39,996 nt of DNA from Aeromicrobium choanae (GTDB taxonomy: Bacteria > Actinomycetota > Actinomycetes > Propionibacteriales > Nocardioidaceae): NCBI GenBank assembly GCA_029265505.1, contig JAJUII010000003.1, positions 1-39,996 of the forward strand. The letters are read 5' to 3'. The notes under the pieces are model-generated. The model had not been told where the DNA came from. It did not search any database and saw nothing but the letters and a program-made list of their open reading frames with translations. Within the stretch, counting starts at the first letter, position 1; each line of letters opens with the position of its first letter. Shown here piece after piece: positions 26,846 to 35,866 of this stretch. The position numbers and the translations under genes are program-made.

Positions 26846-27127
26846 ATGGGCGTCGTGGGATTCTTCGGCCGCGGCACCCAGACCGTTCATGACGAGCGCA
26901 CCGAACAGCGCCTCGACAACGGTGACCATGAGCGCTTCAGCCACTACGTCCCCAAGGACAAGCTGACCGAGGCGATGGTCATGGGCACCCCCGTGGTCGC
27001 GCTGTGCGGCAAGGTGTGGGTCCCCAGTCGTGACCCCCAGCGCTTCCCGGTCTGCCCGGAGTGCAAGGAGATCTGGGAGTCGCTCAAGCCCGGTGACGAC
27101 GACCCCGGGAGTGACTCCGACCAGTGA
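26846..27127 (+). CDS. DUF3039 small protein
   Basis: This 93-residue acidic protein resembles DUF3039, a small actinobacterial family. Residues 48–75 contain VVALCGKVWVPSRDP followed by CPECKEIW, giving three cysteines in a C-x(n)-C-x-x-C pattern that could bind a metal. The N-terminus has GFFGRGTQTVHDERT. The function is unknown. Its stop overlaps the GTG start of the downstream helicase by four bases, so the two products are probably made together and may work together. An earlier or later ATG cannot be excluded. Confidence 0.88.
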   Translation: MGVVGFFGRGTQTVHDERTEQRLDNGDHERFSHYVPKDKLTEAMVMGTPVVALCGKVWVPSRDPQRFPVCPECKEIWESLKPGDDDPGSDSDQ

Positions 27128-28815
27128 GCGCAGGCCTGTCGCTACGGGCCTGGCAGCGTGAGGCGTTCGAGCAGTACGCCCGCACGCAACCGGCCGACTT
27201 CCTCACCGTCGCCACCCCGGGTGCCGGCAAGACGACGTTCGCGTTGACCATCGCAGCCGATCTGCTGCACCGGCGCGTGATCGAGCGCGTCGTGGTCGTC
27301 ACGCCGACCGAGCACCTCAAGACGCAGTGGGCCCAGTCCGCCGCCCGCGCGGGCATCGCGCTCGAGCCCGACCTGCGCGGCGCGCTCGGCGCGAACTTCG
27401 ACGGCTACTGCGTCACCTACGCCGGACTGGCGACGAACCCGGTCGGCCACCGCGTCCGGATCGAACGCAGCCGGACGCTCGTCATCCTCGACGAGATCCA
27501 CCACGCCGGGGACGCCCTCAGCTGGGGTGACGCCGTGCTCGAGGCGTGCGAGCCGGCCGTGCGGCGACTCTCGCTGACCGGCACGCCGTTCCGTTCCGAC
27601 GACAACCCGATCCCCTTCGTCACCTACGCCCCGGTCGGGGACGGCTCGATCTCCTCGGTCGCCGACTACGCCTACGGCTACGGCGACGCGCTCAAGGACG
27701 GCGTCGTCCGCCCGGTCCTGTTCATGGCCTACTCGGGGCAGATGCAGTGGCGCACGCGGGCCGGCGACGAGGTCTCGGCGCGGCTCGGGGAACCGCTCAC
27801 CCGGGACCAGACCGCGCAGGCGCTGCGCACCGCGCTCGATCCGAACGGCTCGTGGATCCCTGCGGTCCTGGAGGCCGCGCACAAGCGCCTCACCGAGGTG
27901 CGGCGCGACATCGCGGACGCCGGCGGGCTGGTGATCGCCAGCGACCAGCAGTCGGCCCGCGCCTACGCGGCGCTGCTCGCGGATCTCACCGGGACGCGCC
28001 CCACCCTGGTGCTCTCCGACGAGGCGGGGTCGAGTGAGCGGATCGCGGAGTTCTCCGCCGGCACCGACCCGTGGATGGTCGCCGTCCGCATGGTCAGCGA
28101 GGGCGTCGACGTGCCACGCCTCGCCGTCGGTGTCTACGCGACCACCGTGGCGACGCCGCTGTTCTTCGCCCAGGCGGTCGGCCGCTTCGTCCGGGCTCGC
28201 CGCCGCGGAGAGACCGCGTCGGTCTTCCTGCCGAGTGTTCCCGGCCTGCTGAAGCTGGCCGCCGACATGGAGGCCGAGCGCGATCACGTCATCGGTCGCC
28301 CGGTCCACGACGAGGCCGACCTCTTCGCCGCCGAGGAGGCGCTCGTCGCCCGCGCCCGGGCGCGTGAGACGGCCAGTGACGAGCTGAACGACAAGTTCGC
28401 CGCGATCGGCAGCGAGGCGGCGTTCGACCGCGTCGTCTACGACGGCGACGAGTTCGCGCCGATCGACTACGAGATGGTCGCCGGCGACAGCGAGGAGCTG
28501 GACTTCCTCGGCATTCCGGGCCTGCTCGAGCCCGATCAGGTCGCCGAGCTGCTCCGCAGCGCCCGCGCTCGCAAGAAGCCGTCGGCCCCCGTCCGCGCCG
28601 AGGCCGACGTCGAGTACGAGCGCCGCGCCGAGCTCCGACGCGAGCTGAACTCGCTCGTGGCCGCGTGGCACCACCGCACCGGCGTCCCGCACGGCGTGAC
28701 GCACAACCGGCTCCGCCAGGAGTGCGGCGGCCCGGCCGCCGCGCAGGCCACCGTCGAGCAGCTGCAGCGCCGCATCGACACCCTGCGCGACTGGGCCCTG
28801 CGCGCTTCGGGCTGA
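27124..28815 (+). CDS. DEAD/DEAH-box helicase (SF2)
   Basis: This 563-residue superfamily 2 helicase starts with a Q-like segment LRAWQREAFEQYA. Walker A VATPGAGKTTF is near residues 30–39, motif II DEIHH near 122–126 and motif III SLTGTPFR near 151–158. A second RecA domain carries SEGVDVPRLAVGVYATT and FAQAVGRFVRARRRG (motifs V and VI). The C-terminal 150 residues are helical and charged, with no recognised domain. It resembles type I/III restriction helicase subunits but has no nuclease domain or methylase neighbour. The GTG at 27124 overlaps the DUF3039 stop. Its substrate (DNA or RNA) is not known. Confidence 0.92.
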   Translation: MSAGLSLRAWQREAFEQYARTQPADFLTVATPGAGKTTFALTIAADLLHRRVIERVVVVTPTEHLKTQWAQSAARAGIALEPDLRGALGANFDGYCVTYAGLATNPVGHRVRIERSRTLVILDEIHHAGDALSWGDAVLEACEPAVRRLSLTGTPFRSDDNPIPFVTYAPVGDGSISSVADYAYGYGDALKDGVVRPVLFMAYSGQMQWRTRAGDEVSARLGEPLTRDQTAQALRTALDPNGSWIPAVLEAAHKRLTEVRRDIADAGGLVIASDQQSARAYAALLADLTGTRPTLVLSDEAGSSERIAEFSAGTDPWMVAVRMVSEGVDVPRLAVGVYATTVATPLFFAQAVGRFVRARRRGETASVFLPSVPGLLKLAADMEAERDHVIGRPVHDEADLFAAEEALVARARARETASDELNDKFAAIGSEAAFDRVVYDGDEFAPIDYEMVAGDSEELDFLGIPGLLEPDQVAELLRSARARKKPSAPVRAEADVEYERRAELRRELNSLVAAWHHRTGVPHGVTHNRLRQECGGPAAAQATVEQLQRRIDTLRDWALRASG

Positions 28816-28876
28816 GCCGGCGACCCTCGGCGCGAATCGTGGCCGGAACCGCCCCGGGCGCCCTAGGCTGACCCGC

Positions 28877-29851
28877 GTGACCGCCACACCAGCCCCGTTG
28901 GCGCCGCGGACCCGGGCGTTCGCGGCTGCTCTGAAGCGTCTGTCCACCCCGGTCGAGGAGGCCACCGACCATGCCGCATTGCGTGCGCAGCGCGATCGGC
29001 TGATGAAGTCGCCGGCGGGACGACTCGTCTTCGGGCGGACCTCGCGTCGAGTCCGCACCGAGGAGATCGAGATCCCCCTCAAGGGACGCACCCTGCGCGC
29101 CCTGGTCCACCGACCCTTCGGGGTCGGGGGAGCGCGGCCCGTCGTGGTGAACTTCCACGGCGGCGGGTGGGTGCAGGGATCGCCCGAGCAGTCCGCCTGG
29201 GCGGCGTCCCACGTCGCCGCGGGCACCGGCGCGGTCGTCATCTCCCCGTCGTACCGCCTCGCCCCGGAGCATCCCTACCCGGCGGCCGTCGACGACACCT
29301 GGGAGGCGCTCGGCTGGATCGTCGACCACGCCGACCGACTGGACGTCGACACCTCGCGCCTGGCCGTCATGGGTGACAGCGCCGGAGGCAATCTCGCCGC
29401 CGTCGCGGCCCAGCGCGCCGTCCGCGAGGGAGGACCGCGCCTTCGGGCGCAGGTGCTGATCTATCCGGCGGTGGAGATGTACGAGACGTTCGCCTCCGAG
29501 TTGCGGATGCCCGACGAGCCCGTCCTGACCTCGAAGAACATGAAGGCGTTCGTCCACCTCTACCTCGGCGACGCCTACGGGACGACGGACCCGCTCGCCT
29601 CACCGCTGCGCGCCGAGTCCTTCGACGGGCTCGCGCCGGCGTTCATCCTGACCGCCGACCACGATCCGCTCCTCGACAACGGGGTGCACTACCGCGAGGC
29701 GCTGCAACGGGCCGGCGTGCCCGTGCGGTATCGGGAATACCCGGCCTCGATCCACGGGTTCCTCAGTCTGCCCGGAGTGGTTCCCGCGGCGAACGAGGCC
29801 GTCAGCGACATCATCGACTTCGTGGCCGCGCGGGTCGTGCTGGCGTCATGA
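28877..29851 (+). CDS. Alpha/beta hydrolase (hormone-sensitive lipase family)
   Basis: This 324-residue esterase/lipase of the HSL family has the oxyanion motif NFHGGGW near residue 95 and the catalytic serine in GDSAGG near residues 166–171. A catalytic aspartate lies in ADHDPLLDNG near 260 and a histidine in IHGF near 293. YRLAPEHPYPAAVDD after the oxyanion loop is also typical. The enzyme probably cleaves short acyl esters or lipids. The GTG start at 28877 precedes an Ala/Pro-rich N-terminus with no signal peptide. The end overlaps the next gene (ATGA), so hydrolase and MpaB-like protein are translationally coupled and perhaps serve one pathway. Confidence 0.95.
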   Translation: MTATPAPLAPRTRAFAAALKRLSTPVEEATDHAALRAQRDRLMKSPAGRLVFGRTSRRVRTEEIEIPLKGRTLRALVHRPFGVGGARPVVVNFHGGGWVQGSPEQSAWAASHVAAGTGAVVISPSYRLAPEHPYPAAVDDTWEALGWIVDHADRLDVDTSRLAVMGDSAGGNLAAVAAQRAVREGGPRLRAQVLIYPAVEMYETFASELRMPDEPVLTSKNMKAFVHLYLGDAYGTTDPLASPLRAESFDGLAPAFILTADHDPLLDNGVHYREALQRAGVPVRYREYPASIHGFLSLPGVVPAANEAVSDIIDFVAARVVLAS

Positions 29852-30672
29852 GGCGCATCCGGTCGGCCGGCCTGGACCCGTACACCGACTACGAGGAGAT
29901 CTCGCGGGGGTTCGCGCAGTACGACTTCCCGTGGGACATGGAGCAGTCCCTGAGCTTCGCGCTGTTCCGCACCTACGCGGTCCCGTCGATCGGACGCCTG
30001 CTGTACGACACCGGCGAGTTCACCGAGCGCACCCAGAAGCGGCACGACGACACGGCGTTGATCCTCGGCGAGATCGTCGACGAGGGACTGGAGTCGGGCC
30101 GCGGGCGGGAGGCGATCCGCCGCATGAACCAGATGCACGGCCGCTACGACATCAGTGACGACGACATGCGCTACGTGCTGGCGACCTTCGTGGTGATGCC
30201 GAACCGTTGGGTGCGGCGCTACGGCTGGCGCCGCCCCACACCGCAGGAGGACGTCGCCGGGGTTCGGTACTACCGGCGCCTGGGGCGGCTCATGGGGATC
30301 CGTGACCTGCCGGAGGATCTCGCCGGATTCGAGCGGCTCCTCGACGACTACGAGGCGCGTCACTTCGCCTACGACCCGAAGTCGCGCGCCGTCGCCGACG
30401 CCACCGTGGACCTGCTCGTGTCGTTCTATCCCCGGCCGCTCGGGCCGCTGGTGCGCCGCTTCAGCATCGCGATCATGGATCCCCACCTGCGTGAGGCACT
30501 GCGCTACGACCACCCGCCCGCGTGGTTCGAGCGGCTCTGCCACCGTGCCCTGTGGCTGCGCGGTCGGATCGTGCGCCTCCTCCCGGAGCGGCGGACGCCG
30601 CGCCGGGTGCGGGACTCCCGTCGGATCCGCTCGTATCCCGGCGGATTCCTCATCGAGGAGCTCGGCACCTGA
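29848..30672 (+). CDS. Oxygenase MpaB family protein (DUF2236)
   Basis: This 274-residue protein fits the DUF2236/MpaB family, which includes fungal MpaB' and latex-clearing-protein relatives, likely haem-binding oxygenases. Recognisable stretches are FRTYAVPSIGRLL, HGRYDISDDDMRYVLATFVV, RRYGWRRPTPQE, and YYRRLGRLMGIRDLPEDL. Histidines in KRHDDTA and MHGRYD could be haem ligands by family analogy. The C-terminus is strongly basic. It is coupled to the lipase-like gene by a four-base overlap. Substrate is unknown; oxidation of an isoprenoid or lipid is a reasonable guess from family and neighbour. Confidence 0.85.
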   Translation: MRRIRSAGLDPYTDYEEISRGFAQYDFPWDMEQSLSFALFRTYAVPSIGRLLYDTGEFTERTQKRHDDTALILGEIVDEGLESGRGREAIRRMNQMHGRYDISDDDMRYVLATFVVMPNRWVRRYGWRRPTPQEDVAGVRYYRRLGRLMGIRDLPEDLAGFERLLDDYEARHFAYDPKSRAVADATVDLLVSFYPRPLGPLVRRFSIAIMDPHLREALRYDHPPAWFERLCHRALWLRGRIVRLLPERRTPRRVRDSRRIRSYPGGFLIEELGT

Positions 30673-30726
30673 TCGCGTGTCCGATCGACCGGGAATCGAC
30701 CGGGCGCCGATCTGGTTGACCCCGGT

Positions 30727-31767
30727 GTGAAGCTCTCGGTCCTCGATCTCGTCCCCGTCCGCACCGACCAGACCTCCGCCGACGCGCTGGCCGCCACCAC
30801 CGAGCTGGCGCGGGCCGCCGATCGCCTCGGATTCGAGCGGTACTGGGTCGCCGAGCACCACAACATGCCGGCCGTCGCGGCCACCTCGCCGCCGGTGCTG
30901 ATCGCCCACCTGGCGGCGGCCCACGAGCGGATCCGCGTCGGGTGGGGCGGCGTCATGCTGCCGAACCACGCGCCGCTCGCGGTGGCCGAGCAGTTCGCCA
31001 TGCTCGAGGCCCTGCACCCCGGCCGCATCGACCTGGGCATCGGACGCGCCCCGGGCTCGGATCCGGTGACGTCGTGGGTGCTGCGCGGGGCGGCCGGCCG
31101 CGACGACTCCGACATCGAGAACTTCCCGCGCTATCTCGAGGACGTCGTCGCCCTCATGGACGGGCGCGGCGTGCGCGTGCCGATCCCGAACCAGCGGTAC
31201 ATCCTCAAGGCCACCCCGAACGCCACGACCGCACCGGTGCTGTGGCTGCTCGGATCCTCGATGTACTCCGCGCATCTGGCCGCCGCGAAGGGCCTTCCGT
31301 ACGTCTTCGCGCATCACTTCAGCGGCAAGGGGACGGCCGAGGCGCTGCAGGTGTATCGCGAGCAGTTCCGACCCAGTGACCTGTGCGATCGGCCGACGAC
31401 CTTCCTGACCGCGAACGTCGTGGTGGCCGAGACCGCCGAGGAGGCCGCTGCGCTGGCATTGCCGAACCTGCAGAACATGGCGCGGCTGCGCACCGGCCGC
31501 CCGATGGGGCCGGTCGACCTCGTCGAGGACGCCGAGGCGATCGAGATGGACCCCGCGATGGACTCGCTCGTCGAGGCGGGGCTGGCGCGCATGGTGGCCT
31601 CCGACCCGCAGACCGCCGCCAAGGAGCTGATCGAGCTGGCCACCGAGTTCGCCGTCGACGAGGTCATGCTCCACCCTGTCGCCTCCGCCCGCCGCGGCAC
31701 CGACCCGCGCACCTCACCCGCGCGCGTCCGCACGCTGGAGTTGCTGGCCGACAGTTTCCCCGGTTAA
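30727..31767 (+). CDS. Luciferase-like (LLM class) flavin oxidoreductase
   Basis: This 346-residue bacterial-luciferase-fold enzyme starts directly in the first barrel strand (MKLSVLDLVPVRTDQT). Family motifs are ERYWVAEHHNMPAVAATSPP, RVGWGGVMLPNHAPLAVAEQ and RIDLGIGRAPGSDP, all characteristic of the MsnO8-like group that uses FMNH2 or F420. The C-terminal region holds the LLM barrel end and ASARRGTDPRTSP. The GTG at 30727 is chosen because it gives the exact family N-terminus. It is the last + strand gene before a structured intergenic region, with its TAA sitting in the loop of the first hairpin there. Confidence 0.93.
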   Translation: MKLSVLDLVPVRTDQTSADALAATTELARAADRLGFERYWVAEHHNMPAVAATSPPVLIAHLAAAHERIRVGWGGVMLPNHAPLAVAEQFAMLEALHPGRIDLGIGRAPGSDPVTSWVLRGAAGRDDSDIENFPRYLEDVVALMDGRGVRVPIPNQRYILKATPNATTAPVLWLLGSSMYSAHLAAAKGLPYVFAHHFSGKGTAEALQVYREQFRPSDLCDRPTTFLTANVVVAETAEEAAALALPNLQNMARLRTGRPMGPVDLVEDAEAIEMDPAMDSLVEAGLARMVASDPQTAAKELIELATEFAVDEVMLHPVASARRGTDPRTSPARVRTLELLADSFPG

Positions 31768-31837
31768 GCGGGGAAACCTGCACTTCGCGAGGGAAGTTTT
31801 CCTCGTGAAGTGACAGAAAACCCGGTTAACCGGGGAA
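31754..31837. repeat. Structured intergenic repeat: two near-identical palindromic units around a 14-bp stem
   Basis: Unit 1 is a 9-bp inverted repeat (31754–31762 with 31769–31777) whose loop contains the stop codon of the luciferase-like gene. Then comes a 14-bp stem with two G·U pairs on the + strand (31781–31794 with 31799–31812), and then a perfect 14-base palindrome (31821–31834). The 17 bases CCCGGTTAAGCGGGGAA (31759–31775) recur at 31821–31837 with one change. The element fills the space between converging genes, so it may act as a bidirectional terminator or be a dispersed extragenic repeat. Confidence 0.7.
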
Positions 31838-31846
31838 TCGTGTGAC

Positions 31847-33133
31847 TCAGCCTTCGTAGACGGTAGGGATGGCCGGGTCGCCGGCGGACAGGCGGCGGGC
31901 GGCGGCGGGGAGCTCACGCAGCGAGGCTCGCAGGCGGGCCCGGGCGTCGTCGAGGGTGGAGAAGTCCACCCGGTCGCCGGCCTCGACGAGCGGCACCATC
32001 AGCTCGCGGTCGTCGCCGTCGTCGCGCGGCCGGACGTCGATGCCGACGACCTCGGCCTCGGCGACGCCGCGTGCGGTCAGCCGGCGCAGAGCGGTCTTGC
32101 GTCCCCCGACGGACACCTTGTCCTTGCTCTTCTTCGCCACCGCGACCATGCTCCCGTCGGCCGCCTCGCGCGCCACGAGCTTGTAGACGAAGCCGCTGGT
32201 CGGCACGCCCGAGCCGGTCACGAGCGAGGTGCCGACCCCGTACCCGTCCACGGGGGCGGCGGCCAGTGCGGCGATCGCGTACTCGTCGAGATCGCTCGTC
32301 ACCGTGATCTTGGTGTCGGTGTTGCCGGCCGCGTCGAGCTGCGCCCGTGTCGCGCGTGCGACGTCGGCCAGGTCGCCCGAGTCGAGCCGCACCGCGCCGA
32401 GCTCGGCGCCTCCGACGTCGATCGCGTTCGCCACGCCCTGGGTGATGTCGTACGTGTCGACCAGCAGTGTCGTGCCGCGGCCGAGGGCCTGCACCTGGGA
32501 CTCGAAGGCCTGCCGCTCGTCGTCGTGGAGCAGCGTGAACGAGTGCGCCGCGGTCCCGGTCGTGGGGATGCCGTAGCGGCGCCCCGCCTCCAAGTTCGAG
32601 GTCGCCGCGAACCCGGCGATGTAGGCGGCGCGCGCGGCGGCGACAGCCGACTCCTCATGGGTGCGACGACTGCCCATCTCGATGCACGGCCGGTCGCCCG
32701 CCGCCATCGTCATCCGAGCGGCGGCCGAGGCGATGGCCGAGTCGTGATTGAGGATCGACAGGATCACCGTCTCCAGGATCACGCCCTCGGCGAAGGACGC
32801 GTCGACCCGCAGGATCGGCGAGCCCGGGAACCACAGCTCGCCCTCCGGGTAGCCCCAGACATCACCGCCGAACCGGTAGTCGGCCAGCCAGTCGCAGGTC
32901 GCGTCGTCCACGACCCGGGTGCGGCGCAGGAAGTCGATCTCCTCGTCGCCGAACCGGAACGTCTCCAGTGCGTCGAGCACCCGTCCGGTGCCGGCGACCA
33001 CACCGAATCGCCGCCCGCCGTTGAGCCTGCGCCCGAACACCTCGAACACGCACCGGCGTTCGGCGGTGCCGTCGGCCAAGGTGGCCTGCAGCATCGTCAG
33101 CTCGTAGTGGTCGGTCAGCAGCGCGGTCGACAT
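31847..33133 (-). CDS. pncB: Nicotinate phosphoribosyltransferase
   Basis: This 428-residue enzyme of NAD salvage converts nicotinate and PRPP to nicotinate mononucleotide. It starts LLTDHYELTMLQ, the classical family N-terminus, and contains EMGSRRTHEESAV, FAATSNLEAGRRYGIPTTGT (active-site His and phosphoribosyl site) and AVRLDSGDLADVAR. The C-terminus ends in IPTVYEG. Synteny with clpS on the opposite strand matches mycobacterial pncB1 (Rv1330c). The ATG at 33133 is the only reasonable start. Its PRPP substrate can be made by the PRPP synthetase encoded at 35.9 kb. Confidence 0.96.
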   Translation of the reverse strand: MSTALLTDHYELTMLQATLADGTAERRCVFEVFGRRLNGGRRFGVVAGTGRVLDALETFRFGDEEIDFLRRTRVVDDATCDWLADYRFGGDVWGYPEGELWFPGSPILRVDASFAEGVILETVILSILNHDSAIASAAARMTMAAGDRPCIEMGSRRTHEESAVAAARAAYIAGFAATSNLEAGRRYGIPTTGTAAHSFTLLHDDERQAFESQVQALGRGTTLLVDTYDITQGVANAIDVGGAELGAVRLDSGDLADVARATRAQLDAAGNTDTKITVTSDLDEYAIAALAAAPVDGYGVGTSLVTGSGVPTSGFVYKLVAREAADGSMVAVAKKSKDKVSVGGRKTALRRLTARGVAEAEVVGIDVRPRDDGDDRELMVPLVEAGDRVDFSTLDDARARLRASLRELPAAARRLSAGDPAIPTVYEG

Positions 33134-33194
33134 GGGCTCAGCCTAGATCCCACGCCGGGCTTCGGTTGTGGGCCATGACGGGCACAATGGAGAC

Positions 33195-33491
33195 GTGACC
33201 ACGCCCACCCCCGTCGAGACCGAGAAGCCGGAGTCCGACGCGATCGTCGAACTGGAGGATCCGTGGTCGACGGTCGTGTGGAACGACCCGGTCAACCTCA
33301 TGTCCTATGTGGCGTTCGTGTTCCGCACCTACTTCGGCTACACCGAGGAGAAGGCGACCCGCCTCATGCTCGCCGTGCACGAGGACGGCAAGGCCGTGGT
33401 CTCGAGCGGGCGACGTGAGGAGCAGGAACGGCACGTCCAGGCCATGCACGAGTACGGGCTGTGGGCGACGCTCGAGCGGAGTGACGTGTGA
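33195..33491 (+). CDS. clpS: ClpS protease adaptor
   Basis: This 98-residue adaptor brings N-degron substrates to ClpAP/ClpCP. The core is clear: VVWNDPVNLMSYVAFVF with the Asn-Asp of the N-end binding pocket, FGYTEEKATRLMLAVHEDGKA with the conserved HxDGKA-type helix and loop, and a YGLWATLE end. The disordered N-terminal tail (Thr/Pro/Glu-rich) is normal for ClpS. GTG at 33195 gives a family-like length; GTG at 33168 would add nine residues. Its last bases overlap the DUF2017 start (GTGA). This is the mycobacterial order Rv1331–Rv1332. Confidence 0.94.
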   Translation: MTTPTPVETEKPESDAIVELEDPWSTVVWNDPVNLMSYVAFVFRTYFGYTEEKATRLMLAVHEDGKAVVSSGRREEQERHVQAMHEYGLWATLERSDV

Positions 33492-34051
33492 AGCCCTTCC
33501 GCCGCCGACGCCGCGGCACCGTCACGGCGACCTTCCAGCTCAACGAGGCCCAGCTGCTGGCCAACCTGGCGAGCCAGATCATCGAGCTGCTCGAGGATCG
33601 CAACGGGCCGCGCGAGTCCGAGCCCGACCCGCTCGCCCAGCTGGTCGGGATGACCGGACCGGTCTCTCCCCCCGAGGACCCCGTGCTGGCACGGCTGCTT
33701 CCCGACGCCTACCGCGACGACCCGCAGGATGCCGCCGAGTTCCGCAGGTTCACCGAGCAGACCCTGTCGGCGGGCAAGGTCGCCAACGCCCGCGTGGTCA
33801 TCGACACGCTGCGTGAGGGCGGCCTCGACGTCGGCGCCGCGAACGTCGAGGTGGAGCTGGACGCCGGTCAGGTCATGGCCTGGCTCCGCTCGCTGACCGA
33901 CATCCGGCTCGCTCTGGCGGTGCGTCTGGGCATCGAGACCGAGGAGGATGTCGAGCGGATCGCCGAGTCGGGCGACGACGCGACGCTCGCGATGGGCGAT
34001 GTGTTCGACTGGCTCGGCTTCGTGCAGGAGACGCTGGTCCAGGTGGCCTGA
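33488..34051 (+). CDS. DUF2017 protein
   Basis: This 187-residue soluble protein matches the actinobacterial DUF2017 family, regularly found next to clpS. After a very basic start (KPFRRRRRGT) it has FQLNEAQLLANLASQIIELL, then DAAEFRRFTEQTL, and a late block AWLRSLTDIRLALAVRLGIE. It is mostly helical, without known motifs. The function is unknown; the four-base overlap with clpS and their conserved pairing suggest a role with Clp proteolysis. The GTG at 33488 is fixed by the overlap. Confidence 0.9.
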   Translation: MKPFRRRRRGTVTATFQLNEAQLLANLASQIIELLEDRNGPRESEPDPLAQLVGMTGPVSPPEDPVLARLLPDAYRDDPQDAAEFRRFTEQTLSAGKVANARVVIDTLREGGLDVGAANVEVELDAGQVMAWLRSLTDIRLALAVRLGIETEEDVERIAESGDDATLAMGDVFDWLGFVQETLVQVA

Positions 34052-34115
34052 GCGGTCCGTCCGGACCGCGGATGGGTGACCGGACCCGTCGCCGCGGTCG
34101 ATAGACTCTGCAATC

Positions 34116-34598
34116 GTGTTGACCATCCTGCGCGAGCACGTGGACGCGATCATCGCCCACGCGCGCCGCGACCACCCGGACGAGGCCTGCGGCGTCATCA
34201 CCGGGCCCGTCGGCTCGGACCGGCCCGAGCGCCTCGTCCCGATGCTCAACGCCGCAATGTCGCCGACGTTCTACGAGTTCGACTCCGGCGACCTGCTCAA
34301 GCTCTACCGCGAGATGGACGACAACGACGAGGAACCGGTCGTCATCTACCACTCGCACACGGCGACCGAGGCCTATCCGTCGCGCACCGACGTGAATCTC
34401 GCCTCCGAGCCCGGCGCGCACTACGTCCTGGTGTCCACCCGCGACGGCGCCCACGAGTCCGGCGAGGTGGAGTTCCGCTCCTACCGGATCGTCGACGGTG
34501 AGGTCACCGAGGAAGAAGTTCGCATCGTCGACCGTTACACCGATGACAGCGGCGACGCCGCTGCCGATCCAGTCCCCGAAACCGAAGGTGAAGCCTGA
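34116..34598 (+). CDS. mec: Mec, JAMM/M67 metalloprotease acting on CysO
   Basis: This 160-residue zinc protease of the JAMM (M67) family has the active-site motif H-S-H-x7-S-x-x-D, visible as HSHTATEAYPSRTD after VVIYHS. The upstream glutamate lies near DEACGVITG. In Mycobacterium tuberculosis Mec (Rv1334) frees cysteine from the CysO–cysteine adduct. Its C-terminal tail here is acidic and unordered. It starts at GTG 34116 and ends one base before cysO. Because the CysO encoded next ends in GGAA rather than GG, this protease may also trim CysO to expose Gly-Gly (inference). Confidence 0.93.
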   Translation: MLTILREHVDAIIAHARRDHPDEACGVITGPVGSDRPERLVPMLNAAMSPTFYEFDSGDLLKLYREMDDNDEEPVVIYHSHTATEAYPSRTDVNLASEPGAHYVLVSTRDGAHESGEVEFRSYRIVDGEVTEEEVRIVDRYTDDSGDAAADPVPETEGEA

Positions 34599-34599
34599 C

Positions 34600-35828
<1,229 letters not shown>

Positions 35829-35866
35829 CCTGTTCACGTCGTGGGCGAGCCGTTAGCCTTCCTTGC

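Noticed and set aside
31714-31917. A small minus-strand open frame across the hairpin region
   Set aside because: Its sequence is explained by the structured repeat and the 3' end of pncB; no ribosome site.
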